Assembly (NCBI GenBank): GCA_964035575.1
Contig: OZ037917.1
Location: 1,054,001 to 1,118,000, forward strand
Source: Rhynchopus sp. YZ270_cl-10
Taxonomy: Eukaryota; Euglenozoa; Diplonemea; Diplonemida; Diplonemidae
DNA length: 64,000 bases
Direction of reading: 5' to 3'
The notes below the pieces were generated by a model, which worked only from the letters and a program-made list of their open reading frames with translations, was not told the DNA's origin and did no database searches. Within the stretch, counting starts at the first letter, position 1. Each line of letters starts with the position of its first letter. The position numbers and the translations under genes are program-made. Shown one piece after another: positions 33,832 to 43,815 of this stretch.

Positions 33832-36135
33832 ATGCCACCATCCTTCGCTGATGCAGACAGCGTTCTGTCTCATACCTTTTATTCTTTGGCAAAAGAGCAC
33901 TTCCGAGGAGGGGTTGGATCGAACCTTCAGTCGGCTCGTGTGAACATCCCTCAGACGATTCTATTTGAGCAGGGCTTTGCGAAGGCATGGTTTTCTTCTC
34001 ACAGGGCGTCAGATGGGGCAGATCTGGATGATGCACAACGACGTCCGGATGTTCAGGTTAAACGCAAATTGGTAAAGGACATTTCTTCTGCAGAAATCTA
34101 CGAGGCATTTGCCAAAGGAATCACCCACGAAGAGGACATCGCTGCCTACCTCATTTCATCCAACAAAACCGCCTCAAAACCATGGAATGACTCTACAGAA
34201 GCTGCTGCCGCCCCCAACCTTTTAGTACAGTATTTTACGAAGCGCTCATTAAAACGGTTTTTGTTCGCTCCAGGGCAAAAGCCGAGAGGGGTTTTACAAG
34301 CATTTGTTAGCCCTCAAGGGACTAATAATAGTACAATCACCGCAACGTATACACAAAGGGTGACGTTAACAGAAGGATGGCGGAGTAAATGCAGTGTTAC
34401 ACAACATACGAAGAGCGCGTTTGAGCGTGCAGCGACGATAGAGACAACAGAGGATGAACGGGCAGAAATGGTTCCTACCCCGGCTGCGGTGAAGGCTATA
34501 CGAAAGCTATGCAGTCACATTGTTCAACACATCCACCTCGTCGAGCACGTTCGTGTCGTTGGCATGCTTCTGCTCTTTAAAGTAGACAGACGAGGAGACC
34601 TGCGTTTCCTCTATTGCCTTAGTATGAAACTCTCTGCTGATACCTCAGGTGCAGTAGATTCTTGCTCTACCGGGGGTGGATTGAATTTGGGAATTTCTCT
34701 TGGTTCGTATGATACGTATATGCATCAAGACCAAGAGCGTGCTGTTACATATCAACAAAAGGAACATTCTCATGTTTCTCGCGTTGAAAGTAAGAGGCCT
34801 GGGAGGAAGGATGGTGGTGGTGTGGTTCTGCCGCCGATTAGGGTAGGGTATTCCCTTCCGGGAAGTACGTTGTATGAAGGGACGCTGTCGCAGCAGAGGA
34901 AGGTGAAGGGGAAAGGGGGGGTGGTGCTGTTAGATAGTGTACTGCCCGACCATATGCTGAGGGTGAATACAGTGTCGAAGGGGCCGCCGCAGCATCCACA
35001 CCTTCATGTATCACCTTCTTCTGATGCACTTAGAAATCGTTCACGAATTGTACGGCCTCATATAGCGTACTGTGGTACCCCGTCTACACATTACTCATTA
35101 TCTCAACAGGATGACGTTCGAAGCTGCACTGCAACGTCTCATAGGTCACATCGTACTGTAGGTGAATCTAGGAATCTTATTAGTGATGGTTGCTTTTTTG
35201 ATAATCGTCCGTATCTCTCAAAGGAAGCTTCCTCCACCAAGAGTTATAGCCATCTTTCAAAAAAGAAGGCAAAGGGGGGAGGAGGAGGAGGGGGAGGAGG
35301 AAGAAGTACAGCGACCGTTCAGTTTGCAGAAAAGAGTTCTCCGAAAGGGGTTCCGCTGGCAGAGCGATATTCGAATTTTGGAGAAAAAAATGGTACAGAG
35401 TCGCCAACAGGGACTACGTTGAGGAGGTTTCCTGAGGTGGTGGCGGCATATCCGGTTGGAGAGGTGAAGGGTGAAGGAGGGGTGTCTACTCCAGAGGTCC
35501 GCCCTGCGACGGTGTCAGATGTAGGTGTGGAGGAGGTAAAGGAGATGGGAGAAAAAGAAGGAAAGCAAGGCAACCGACCACGTATCCCGCAGGACGCGGA
35601 GCTGTTGGAGCAGTATGCGCAGCAACACCCGGCGGTGATGTCTACGCTTAACCAAACTGCGGTTGCGCTGCATGACTTTGTGCATCAACTTCTCTATGAA
35701 ATCTACAGCTTTTTTCTTGCCTCAGCGGATGACGCGGATTATGTCTTCACATTACCATCGCATCTTGATGTTTTACCGAACACATCAATTCTACGAATTT
35801 TCGCGCAAATTAATGTTTATCAAGAAAATGTATACGAAGAAGAAGAAGGCAAGGAGGAGGGGGAGGAAGAGCGGGAGGGGGAGGGGGAGGAGGAGGGTGG
35901 TGGTGATGGTGTTGTGCGTTTTGTTGTGCCCTGTGTGAGGCATGAGGTGAACCGTATGAGGCGGGAGCATGTGGTCATTAAAAGCCTGTTAACGTCGTTG
36001 TTGCTTCCCTTAGGAGAGGTGCGATGTGATGTGCTGAGACACCTGAAGCAGGTGGAGGAGGAGGAAATGCAGAAGGATCAGACAGACCTCTTCGGGACTA
36101 CAGCGAGTACAAAAGGGGGTGAATCAAAGGATTGA
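33832..36135 (+). CDS. 767-aa conserved protein of unknown function
   Basis: Single-exon intact frame starting at an ATG preceded by ACAACAAC. The N-terminal half (about residues 85-265) contains IYEAFAKGITHEEDIAAYLI, LLVQYFTKRSLKRFLF, GVLQAFVSPQGTNNSTI, FERAATIE and LLLFKVDRRGDLRFLYC. From memory this pattern recurs in an uncharacterised family of flagellate protists and some animals; I cannot name it with certainty. Residues 300-560 are Ser/Gly/Lys-rich, low-complexity and probably disordered, with a Gly10-type run near 487. Residues 580-640 are helical, and 665-690 is a Glu-rich tract encoded by GAGGAGG repeats. No membrane segment. Possibly a flagellar or cytoskeletal protein, but only by association. 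Confidence 0.75.
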   Translation: MPPSFADADSVLSHTFYSLAKEHFRGGVGSNLQSARVNIPQTILFEQGFAKAWFSSHRASDGADLDDAQRRPDVQVKRKLVKDISSAEIYEAFAKGITHEEDIAAYLISSNKTASKPWNDSTEAAAAPNLLVQYFTKRSLKRFLFAPGQKPRGVLQAFVSPQGTNNSTITATYTQRVTLTEGWRSKCSVTQHTKSAFERAATIETTEDERAEMVPTPAAVKAIRKLCSHIVQHIHLVEHVRVVGMLLLFKVDRRGDLRFLYCLSMKLSADTSGAVDSCSTGGGLNLGISLGSYDTYMHQDQERAVTYQQKEHSHVSRVESKRPGRKDGGGVVLPPIRVGYSLPGSTLYEGTLSQQRKVKGKGGVVLLDSVLPDHMLRVNTVSKGPPQHPHLHVSPSSDALRNRSRIVRPHIAYCGTPSTHYSLSQQDDVRSCTATSHRSHRTVGESRNLISDGCFFDNRPYLSKEASSTKSYSHLSKKKAKGGGGGGGGGRSTATVQFAEKSSPKGVPLAERYSNFGEKNGTESPTGTTLRRFPEVVAAYPVGEVKGEGGVSTPEVRPATVSDVGVEEVKEMGEKEGKQGNRPRIPQDAELLEQYAQQHPAVMSTLNQTAVALHDFVHQLLYEIYSFFLASADDADYVFTLPSHLDVLPNTSILRIFAQINVYQENVYEEEEGKEEGEEEREGEGEEEGGGDGVVRFVVPCVRHEVNRMRREHVVIKSLLTSLLLPLGEVRCDVLRHLKQVEEEEMQKDQTDLFGTTASTKGGESKD

Positions 36136-36666
36136 AAAAAAACAAAAAATTATATAACTGCTGTGGTCTGAGGCGTTTTGAACTGCTTCCAACAGTCCTT
36201 TTTCCCACACCTTTGTTTTTGGTTGTTTGGCTGCGAAATTGCGTTATTTCCCCCCCTCTTCCAGAGTCAGTAAGCAAAGTGCGCGTTTTTCACAAAACCC
36301 ACTTCTCATGCGATAACGGATTGTGATCAAAAGGTGACCAAGCACAGAGAGGCTTCGGGTACGTCTAACACGTTTCTCTCTTTCCAGAGAGTTAGCGAGA
36401 CAACAGAGAGAGAGAGGGAGAGAGGTCTCTAGAATATGATCTGTGATGTGGTGTGTGTCAAGGACAACTTTCCATATTTTTAGGTTGTGTAGTTTAGGTT
36501 GAAGAGATGGACAAGTTTTCAAACCCTGCGTGGTTCCAGCGCGACAGCGATAGTGGTAAATATGTCTCCCACACTAACGTACATTTCACATGCCCTCCTT
36601 GTCTCCCTCTAAACCTACTGCCGTTCACAGAAACTGCGTACGCAACACTGTTTCTTTGTACACAAT
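36136..36666. other. intergenic spacer with repeat B copy
   Basis: 36,309-36,387 is an extended repeat B: GCGATAACGGATTGTGATC, then GGTGACCAAGCACAGAGAGG, ending in TTTCTCTCTTTCCAG. An ATG at 36,507 followed by a possible GTAAAT donor (36,555) and CAG acceptor might be an upstream exon of the ubiquitin-like gene; unproven. Confidence 0.5.
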
Positions 36667-36897
36667 ATGCAGATCTTTGTCAAAACCTTGAGTGGAGATA
36701 TCTTCACATTTGAGGTGGAGTCGAATGACACGATTGAGAACGTGAAGGCGAAGATTCAGGTCAAGGAGGGCAGTCCACCGGACCAGCAGCGTCTGATCTT
36801 CGATGGCAAGCAACTTGAGGACGGACGCACCCTGATTGACTACAACATTCGGAATGAGGGCACCATTTTCTTAGTGACGAGACAGCGCGGTGACTAA
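36667..36897 (+). CDS. divergent ubiquitin-like protein lacking the terminal Gly-Gly
   Basis: 76-aa frame exactly the length of ubiquitin: [19 protein letters not shown], conserved [16 protein letters not shown] and [13 protein letters not shown], ending RQRGD and a stop where ubiquitin has RLRGG. Substitutions cluster around residues 9-16 (after TLSG), at 36 and at the tail. Without the terminal diglycine it could not be conjugated in the normal way. Lys27, Lys29 and Lys48 equivalents remain; Lys11 and Lys63 are replaced. It is either a ubiquitin relative with a new binding role or a ubiquitin gene at an early stage of decay. A clearly broken unit lies just downstream. Confidence 0.6.
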   Translation: MQIFVKTLSGDIFTFEVESNDTIENVKAKIQVKEGSPPDQQRLIFDGKQLEDGRTLIDYNIRNEGTIFLVTRQRGD

Positions 36898-36899
36898 GA

Positions 36900-37180
36900 A
36901 GTGGCAATAGTTCTCAACACAACACGCCTGCAGCTGTCCTCCTATCCTCGCTGGCGAGCGTCGAGACACTATCACACTTGAGGAATCCAACAACACAATT
37001 GAGAACGTAAAGGCTAAGATCCAAGACAAGTAGGGCATCCCACCAGACCTGCAACATCCAGGCTTTCTGTACAAGCTTCTTGAGGATGGATGGATGGACG
37101 TACCCTTGCAGAGTGCTACATCGAGAGAGACGGCACTGTGTATGTGAAGGGGAGAGAGTCTGCGGTGACTAAGTGGAATG
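36900..37180 (+). pseudogene. decayed ubiquitin unit
   Basis: Recognisable [20 protein letters not shown], then a stop codon in place of the codon after Asp-Lys, then PPDLQ and LLEDG followed by frame breaks. It sits directly 3' of the ubiquitin-like gene, as expected of a degenerating tandem polyubiquitin array. Confidence 0.75.
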
Positions 37181-37508
37181 GTTTTCAAACAACACTTCAG
37201 TCAAACACATTTTTTTTTTTATCTTTTTGTTTTCCATGCTTTGAGCGGACGAAGAAAAGGGTTGTATTTTTGTGTAACTAAATATCAGCCTTTATGTTTT
37301 CGCTAGCCAACTCTGCAACGGATTCAGAAATCATGTGATATGATTTCAATGTGACCACGACCTTAAAAAAATTTTTGAATGCCTACGAACCCCGATTTCC
37401 CATTCCTTTCCACGTTCTGCACTCCCCGCCCCCTTCGCCATCCCCACCCGCCTTCTTGCCCACAACACCACCACACAGACAACACACACAACCAGACAAA
37501 GACACAAC

Positions 37509-38477
37509 ATGAAGACGGCTCTGTCTGTTCTCGCAATGGCGGCAGCCTCGACTGCCCTGCCCGCGTCGTACGTGGAGATGAACGAGGGCCTGCTGTGGGC
37601 GAACTTCAAGCAGACCTACGGGAAGCAGTACAGCGGTGCGGACGAGTCTGCCCGCCGTGCGGTCTTCAAGAAGAACATGCTGAAGGCTGCTGAGCGTGAG
37701 GCTGGGTCGAAGACAGGAGTGCGCCACGGGATGAACCAGTTCACGGACCTGACTGAGGAGGAGTTCAAGGCGTACCACAGCCTGAGCGTGCCTGTGAAGG
37801 AGTCGCCGAAGAAGCAGTTCTCTGAGTCCCAGATCCTGAAGGTGAAGGACACCTCTGTGGACTGGAGGACACAGAACCGTGTGACCCACGTGAAGAACCA
37901 GGCACAGTGTGGGTCGTGCTGGGCGTTCTCCACCACTGGAGGAATTGAGGGACAGTGGTCGAAGGACAACACGCTGACCTCGGTGTCCGAGCAGGAGCTT
38001 GTGTCGTGCGACAAGGTCGACGCTGGCTGCAACGGCGGTCTGATGGACAATGCGTTCCAGTGGCTGCTTGACAACCACAACGGAGACATTGTGACTGAGG
38101 AGGCCTACCCGTACACGAGCGGGGGTGGTGTGACCGGAACCTGCAAGTACGAGTCGTCGATGAAGGTCGGCTCCACGATCTCGAGCTTCAAGGACCTTGC
38201 CCACAACGAGGACGAGATGGCGACCTGGATGATCACAAACGGGCCGATCTCGATTGCCGTTGACGCAACCTCGTGGCAGACGTACCAGGGTGGAGTGATG
38301 GACAACTGCGAGTCCCGCCAGCTTGACCACGGAGTTCTCGCCGTTGGTGTGACCCCCGACTACTGGATTGTGAAGAACTCCTGGGCATCTGGCTGGGGAG
38401 AGTCTGGATACATCCGCCTTGCCCGTGGCACCAACCAGTGCCTCCTCAACAACGCCCCGTCCCACCCGATTGTCTGA
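37509..38477 (+). CDS. cathepsin L-like cysteine protease 2 (C1A, preproenzyme)
   Basis: Paralogue of the protease at 24,031; 322 aa. Signal peptide residues 1-17; I29 propeptide about 26-90 (ERFNIN-like ESARRAVFKKNMLKAAERE, then GMNQFTDLTEEEF); mature domain from about Asp118. Catalytic set complete: Gln131, Cys137 in QCGSCWAFS, His274 in QLDHGVLAVG, Asn290 in YWIVKNSWA. The stretch around the active-site Cys (about 37,885-37,960) is nearly identical in DNA to copy 1, while propeptide and C-terminal parts differ, consistent with gene conversion or strong constraint. Single exon, G/C-rich third positions. The 5' flank (37,395-37,465) resembles the sequence 5' of the 22,626 duplicate. Confidence 0.97.
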   Translation: MKTALSVLAMAAASTALPASYVEMNEGLLWANFKQTYGKQYSGADESARRAVFKKNMLKAAEREAGSKTGVRHGMNQFTDLTEEEFKAYHSLSVPVKESPKKQFSESQILKVKDTSVDWRTQNRVTHVKNQAQCGSCWAFSTTGGIEGQWSKDNTLTSVSEQELVSCDKVDAGCNGGLMDNAFQWLLDNHNGDIVTEEAYPYTSGGGVTGTCKYESSMKVGSTISSFKDLAHNEDEMATWMITNGPISIAVDATSWQTYQGGVMDNCESRQLDHGVLAVGVTPDYWIVKNSWASGWGESGYIRLARGTNQCLLNNAPSHPIV

Positions 38478-39297
38478 GTGTTTTGTTGTCCGTGTACGTG
38501 TGATTGTGCACATGTCTCATCTCTTGAAAGTGTGCCACATGCACACTTTGAGCTGACGACGCAAAGATAAACACACAGCAAATAGTGTTCTATATTATTC
38601 TTTTTTATTTTGTTTTGAAATAATATTCTTGTTTCCATGCTTTTTTGCCTCTTGTTTGACAGGCACGAACAGGACCACTGTCGCAGCTGTTGTTGTTGTG
38701 ATGGTTTGACAACAGTGGTACCACCAAAACGTTTTTTCCTTCTTGCAGGTGTCTGTACTCTGAACACACAGGACATCTTCTTCACTTTTATGACTTGTTC
38801 TTTTTCCCTTTTGTGTTCCCCTTTTCGGAATGCTAACGCAACAAGAAAAAGTACACCACACGTGCAGACGTTATGCACACAGGCGAGGTATTTTTCTTCT
38901 GACGCTTTTGTTTGTTTGTTTGAGGTACATTGTCACAAGAAGGCTTTGTATTTCATGTCAAATTTTATTGTCGTACACGAATGTGTTGTTGTGTGGAGTT
39001 TATGTTTGCACCCAAACAGGTGGTATTTCCACACAACGTTCTATTTATTAGCTCCTTTTTCTGTGGCAACAGTGAAATATGTGTTCCCAACCTTTACCGA
39101 GTGTCCCAGGCGGCCTCCCTTCTGAAGGAGTGTGTCTGTGGGCTTTTTTGTTTGTGTCCACTTTTGCCAGAAGAAGTGAAAAGAACGTAACACGTACTAC
39201 ATATTTTGCACTTTGTCTCTCTGCACACACCACATTTGCTACACACACTTTCAGGGTGGGGAAATAGGAGGCAGTATTTTTGTTGTCTCTATACACG
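38478..39297. other. intergenic spacer with partial repeat A
   Basis: 38,923-38,970 carries the 3' part of repeat A (GGTACATTGTCACAAGAAGG and GTATTTCATGTCAA). Otherwise 3' and 5' flanks of neighbouring genes; no gene seen. Confidence 0.5.
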
Positions 39298-40835
39298 ATG
39301 TCGCATCGTAGCCAGTCTGTGTCGCATAATGTGTCACCTAGGAGCGGTGCGGGGGCAGAGGTGTCCGTCACGGTCGACAAGAGCGCGCCTGTCGAGGCCG
39401 CACCTGTGCCGGTGAACCCGACGTTCATGGGGGTGGAGATCCGCTTCCTCGTGTTGCCGCTGCTGACGGCACAGAACGCAAGTGCTGTGCTGCTAATGCG
39501 CGCTGTGCGTTCGCTTCCAGGCGAAACCGAGTTCAGCACCCTAACAGCAGTCATCATGCAAGAGGTGTTCAAGCTAGCAGCGTGTGTGGTGATTCTGCTG
39601 TTCACTGAAGGGCTTGCGCCTGCATGGAATAAGCCAATTGAGGCGTTGAAAACGGTGTGTTTTCTTTTCGTCTTTTTTTTTTCCTCTTCAAAACATTGAG
39701 GGCAAGACATTAGTTACCCTCACCAAGGTGGCGTCCTTATGGAGATTTGTCTGACACGAAAAGAACAAACAAAAACAAAACACAACACAGTCTGTTAGTG
39801 TGGTTGTACCTCCCCACTGGGCAATGTTTCGCTCCAAGGAACGACCCACATTTTCTTAACAACACAAACACAACACCACAGTCTGTGCCAGCGCTGCTGT
39901 ACCTCTTCCAGAACAACGTACAGTTCCTTGCAGTCACGATCCTCGACGCCGCGACGTACACAGTGTCCTACCAATCCAAGACCCTGTGGACAGGAATTCT
40001 CACAGTGGTATGTGTTGCTGTTACCGTGGTCTTAATTTCCCCCCGACGCAAACCACAAAATGGAACTGCATGGTTGGGGGTCCACCCCGACACACCGACC
40101 ACGTACCAAAGGCGGGCTTTGTCAAATCCACCTCATTTTTTTTATTTCTAATTTTTGCACAACCTTTATTCCACACATCTCCCCCTCCTCCTCCTCCTCC
40201 TCATCTCCCTCCTCTCCACACAGCTTCTGCTCAAGAGACAACTCTCCTTCTCCAAATGGACCGCCATCGCCCTTCTCACCTCCGGCGTCACCATCGTCAA
40301 CCTCGGAGGCCAACGCAAATCCGAGCTGCGCTCTGTGCACGACACCACCGCCTCGCAACGCTTCCTCGGCTTGGTCCTGATCAACGCTGCTGCAGTCGCC
40401 TCCTCACTGGCCGGCGTCTACTTCGAAAAGATCCTGAAAGAGGTGAAGGTTTCTTTGTGGATCCGCAACCTGCAGCTTGCCTTCTATTCCATCATTTGTG
40501 GATACATAACGTTGATGCTGTCTCCCGAGGATTGGGAGAAGGTAAGCGAGAAGGGGTTCTTCCACGGCTACACAACCTCAACATGGATCTGTGTCATGGT
40601 CAATGCATTTGGCGGGTTGCTCTGCGGAGCTGTCATCAAGTACGCAGACGCAGTCTCCAAGGACGTCTCCATTGGTGCCTCCATCGTTCTCTCCACCACA
40701 GCATCGATCTTCCTCTTCGGCTACTTGCTTACAACCCCGGTGATCATGGGCATTCTCATGGTTATCTATTCTGTGTTCATCTACTCAGGAAACGCAAGAA
40801 GTCCGATTGACGTTGTCTGTCTTTCAGGGAAATGA
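39298..40835 (+). CDS. nucleotide-sugar transporter, SLC35A family, three exons
   Basis: Golgi antiporter exchanging a nucleotide sugar (UDP-galactose, UDP-GlcNAc or CMP-sialic acid) for the nucleoside monophosphate; the substrate cannot be read from sequence. Exons 39,298-39,654, 39,882-40,007 and 40,224-40,835, phase 0, 364 aa. The donors are GTGTGT and GTATGT and both acceptors are CACAG. About ten hydrophobic segments. Family signatures: [77 protein letters not shown] and [14 protein letters not shown]. The start gives a 45-residue polar N terminus before the first helix. Intron 2 contains a repeat A copy. Works in glycosylation with ALG5, in a different compartment. Confidence 0.94.
40049..40141 (+). 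repeat. dispersed repeat A, copy in transporter intron 2
   Basis: AAACCACAAAATGGAACTGC, ATGGTTGGGGGTCCACCCCG, then CGTACCAAAGGCGGGCTTTG. It occupies the middle of the 216-bp intron. Confidence 0.75.
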
Positions 40836-41226
40836 GTATTTTTTTGGGGGGAAAATTGGGGGGTTTTTTTAAATGGAAATTCAAAGATTAAGAAAGGGCG
40901 TGAGAGGAAGGGGGGGTGTTTTATTTCCACTAAAAGGTGAGTATGAGAAGCTGATCTTATAAACCTCTTATTTTTTTTGCTTTGTTGTGTGGGTCTTTGT
41001 GTAAAGCAGTGTACCGAAGTCTGTTGGACATTAATTCTAAAAGGTTGCTGATTTTTGAGTTTTGGTACCAAGGGAGTCTTGCCCCAAATTTTTCTTCTTT
41101 TTGATAAATTGTTGGAATAGTGTAGTTGCCACCTGTGCAAAGCTAGTGTCAACGTTGAGAGATAAGGTAAACGGCGGGAGCAACTATGCTACACTTTCCT
41201 TTTTAAAACAAATCATTTTGCAACTA

Positions 41227-41362
41227 CCACCTGATTTTTAGGCGCGTAAAGGCATGTATAGGCGCGTCTTGGACCGTTTTGGTCCGTACAGGCATATACG
41301 GACCGTCCGTACACGCCTTTACGCGCTTTTACGCGCCTATACGCGGGGTAAAAATCAGGTGG
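41227..41362. mobile_element. 136-bp MITE with 5-bp target duplication
   Basis: CCACCTGATTTTTA (41,227-41,240) is exactly inverted at 41,349-41,362, and AACTA lies on both sides (41,222-41,226 and 41,363-41,367). The interior is itself made of inverted GGCGCGTA and TACGCGCC strings, so the whole element can fold back. Non-coding; superfamily unknown. Confidence 0.8.
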
Positions 41363-41667
41363 AACTAACGTCCAACTAAAAAAAAACACAAACAGAGATG
41401 GGGAGAGGGGGTGAGAAGTAACAGCTAAAGTTTTTGAAGTAGGTGACCAAGCACAGAAAGGCTTAGGTTCGTCTTAACACAACTGTTTTCCTTTTCTTTT
41501 TGGAACCCTCTGTATGGGGTTCAGTCGTAAAGCGAGGGTGTTAGTATTTTTGGTATTACAACGATCCCTCTATTTGTTTTGTTTGTCTTCCAGATAACAA
41601 CATCTGGATTGTAGCTTGTATTGAATAACATTATTATTTTCAAAAAAAAAAAACCCCCTACTTTCTA

Positions 41668-41768
41668 GGGTTGAGGATGGCCTCCGTCCATACCGATTAA
41701 GTACAAAGCCTTCGGGCGACATTGTGTACAGATCCTACCTCGGTAGGTGATTGTCGATACAACACAAA
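41668..41768 (+). repeat. dispersed repeat D, copy 1
   Basis: TTGAGGATGGCCTCCGTCC, AAGCCTTCGGGCGACATTG, then the small hairpin CCTACCTCGGTAGG and GTGATTGTCGATACAACA. Other copies: 42,150-42,262; 60,456-60,506 (almost identical over the 3' half); 60,681-60,726; a weak one at 33,779-33,831. Confidence 0.75.
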
Positions 41769-41923
41769 AAAAGCTTTTACACCCCCCCACACGACAGTGA
41801 AGTACGTGACTGGGCTTTTGTGGGTTTTCATCGTTGAATTACAACGGTGAAAAACCACAAAGGAAAACCACAATGTAAAGCCGTTTACTTCATTTGTCAT
41901 GCACTCCCCGATACTTTGATGAC

Positions 41924-42037
41924 ACACGAAACGGATGTAGGACTTGCATGGTTGGGGTCCACCCCCCGGTACAGCCGGTCATATACTAAGGCACACTGTT
42001 CACGAGAAGGGCTGTTGTATTTCAAGTCAACTTCTTT
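41924..42037 (+). repeat. dispersed repeat A, best-preserved copy
   Basis: In order: CACGAAACGGATGTAGGAC, TTGCATGGTTGGGGTCCACC, CGGTACAGCCGGTCATA, CACTGTTCACGAGAAGGGC and GTATTTCAAGTCAACTTC. Very similar to 62,537-62,665. Intergenic. Confidence 0.8.
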
Positions 42038-42756
42038 CTTGACGCAACTAAGGTGACTAAGCACGAGAGGCTTAAGATCATCTTATAAACCTTTCTTTGT
42101 GTCAACCGCAACCTTTGAATGCAGTGAACAATAAGGAACGCTGCTTTTTAGAGTCGAAGACGATCTGCGTCTATGTCTTTAAGGTACTATAGCCTTTTCG
42201 GGCAACACTGTTTGTACAGAGCCTACCTTTGGGGTAGGCGATTGAGCGATACAACAACAACAACAAAAACCCCCATGATAAATACTGAAGCCAAAGCTTT
42301 TATGTCTTCTGTCTTTCTTCCTCGCCCTTCTCCTTGGGGTCTTTTTTTTTAAACTGTACAGTGTTGACTGCAAAAGAAAAACACACACACACACACACGC
42401 CGCAAAAAAAGCATGTATTTAAAAAGACAGATTTGTACCTTACTTTCTTCAGATTTTTTTAATTCTCGTAACCTCACCAGGTTTTACGGGGGAGGGGATA
42501 GAGGTACGGGAGAGCGTCTGCAGCAGACCAGGACCCGCCAGCCTGCGACTGGTACTGTGATGTATGCGGGTGGAACATACCTCGCCACAGGGTGGAAAGA
42601 GCTGATGAAAAATACCCACAAACCAAAAAAAGGCCCCATGGTTTCACGAAGGGGAGAAGTGCGCAACAACTACGCAAGAAATGCGCAATATTGTTGTTCT
42701 CCACAACGCACCACCACAACAACACACAGAGCTCACAACACAACCACAACAAAGAC

Positions 42757-43815
42757 ATGGACGTTAACATCAAGGGTTTCGACACGAATGAGCACGTAGT
42801 CGAGGTGGGTGCAGATGACACAGTGGAGGACTTGCGGCGGAAAGTGGCGTCTGCAATGGGGTTGCCTGAAGACGGCTTTTGCATGAGTTTCGGAAGCGAA
42901 GCGATGGGAGAAGGAGCGGTCATGACGCAGCTGAGTGCTGGTGACACAATCGTCCTGACGAAGACGAAGAAGTACGAAGCCATTGCAGAGCTTCGTGCGT
43001 TGGGTGAGACAGACCTGACGACAGAGAGGTTGGCTCAGGTGGAGGATCCTGTGGTGGCGTGTTTGCTTCTGCAGGCGGAGGTTGCGACTGTCATTCCGTA
43101 TGGGTTCCTCGAGAACTCATCGTTGACGAGCCTTGATCTCAGTGCTGAGTCTATTGTGACTCACATCGGAGAAAGGTTCCTATTCAACTGCACCTCGTTG
43201 ATAAGTATCGACTTCTCTGGGTTGAGCAATGTGACGCAGGTTGGTGCGGTCTTCCTTGCGAACTGCTCCAGCTTAACAACCCTGGATTTGTCACCACTCA
43301 GCAATGTGACGCAGCTTGCTCACAACTTTCTTAGCGGCTGTAAGAGTTTAACCAACGTCGATATTTCACCACTCAGCAATGTGACGCAGGTTGGTACGTA
43401 CTTCCTTGCGAACTGCCTCAGTTTAACAACCCTCAATTTGTCACCATTCAGCAATGTGACGCAGGTTGATTCGCACTTCCTTGCGAAATGCAACAGCTTA
43501 ACGACCCTCAATTTATCACCACTCAGCAATGTGACGGAAATTGGTGCGTTCTTCCTTGCGAACTGCACCAGTTTAACGACTCTGGATTTGTCGCCACTGA
43601 GCAGGGTTACGCATATCCGTATGGGTTTTGGGGGTAAGTGTTTTGCTGCGAACTGCACTTCGTTGATGAGCATTTACCTTACGGGCTGCAGCAGTGTTAT
43701 GTCCAACGAAGTGAGGAAAGGCGAGCTGAAGCATCTTGTGGTTGAAGCACGTCCGAAACGAAGCAGAGACGAATCCCCCGAGGAAAGCCAGAAGCGACGG
43801 AGACAGGCACAATGA
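42757..43815 (+). CDS. ubiquitin-like N terminus fused to BspA-type leucine-rich repeats
   Basis: 352 aa from the ATG at 42,757. Residues 1-73 look like a ubiquitin-type beta-grasp (DVNIKGFDTNEHVVEVGADD, VEDLRRKVASAMG, LSAGDTIVL). A short link carries ETDLTTERLAQVEDPVVACL. Residues 125-325 hold about eight LRR_5/BspA-like repeats of 25 residues with the pattern FLANC-SLTTLDLSPLSNVTQVG. The tail is basic (RPKRSRDESPEESQKRRR) and may be a nuclear-localisation signal. At DNA level the 75-bp period from about 43,225 to 43,600 is well preserved, suggesting recent expansion or gene conversion. No signal peptide; function unknown. Confidence 0.85.
   Translation: MDVNIKGFDTNEHVVEVGADDTVEDLRRKVASAMGLPEDGFCMSFGSEAMGEGAVMTQLSAGDTIVLTKTKKYEAIAELRALGETDLTTERLAQVEDPVVACLLLQAEVATVIPYGFLENSSLTSLDLSAESIVTHIGERFLFNCTSLISIDFSGLSNVTQVGAVFLANCSSLTTLDLSPLSNVTQLAHNFLSGCKSLTNVDISPLSNVTQVGTYFLANCLSLTTLNLSPFSNVTQVDSHFLAKCNSLTTLNLSPLSNVTEIGAFFLANCTSLTTLDLSPLSRVTHIRMGFGGKCFAANCTSLMSIYLTGCSSVMSNEVRKGELKHLVVEARPKRSRDESPEESQKRRRQAQ

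Larger units (their letters stand above)
40836..42756. other. 1.9-kb spacer, dense in short repeats B, D, A, B, D
   Basis: Gene-free. In order: repeat B-like 40,936-40,975; MITE 41,227-41,362; repeat B 41,441-41,480; repeat D 41,668-41,768; repeat A 41,924-42,037; repeat B 42,051-42,090; repeat D 42,150-42,262; (CA)n 42,380-42,400. All are on the + strand. The order A-B-D over 41,924-42,262 may define one composite element. Confidence 0.6.
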
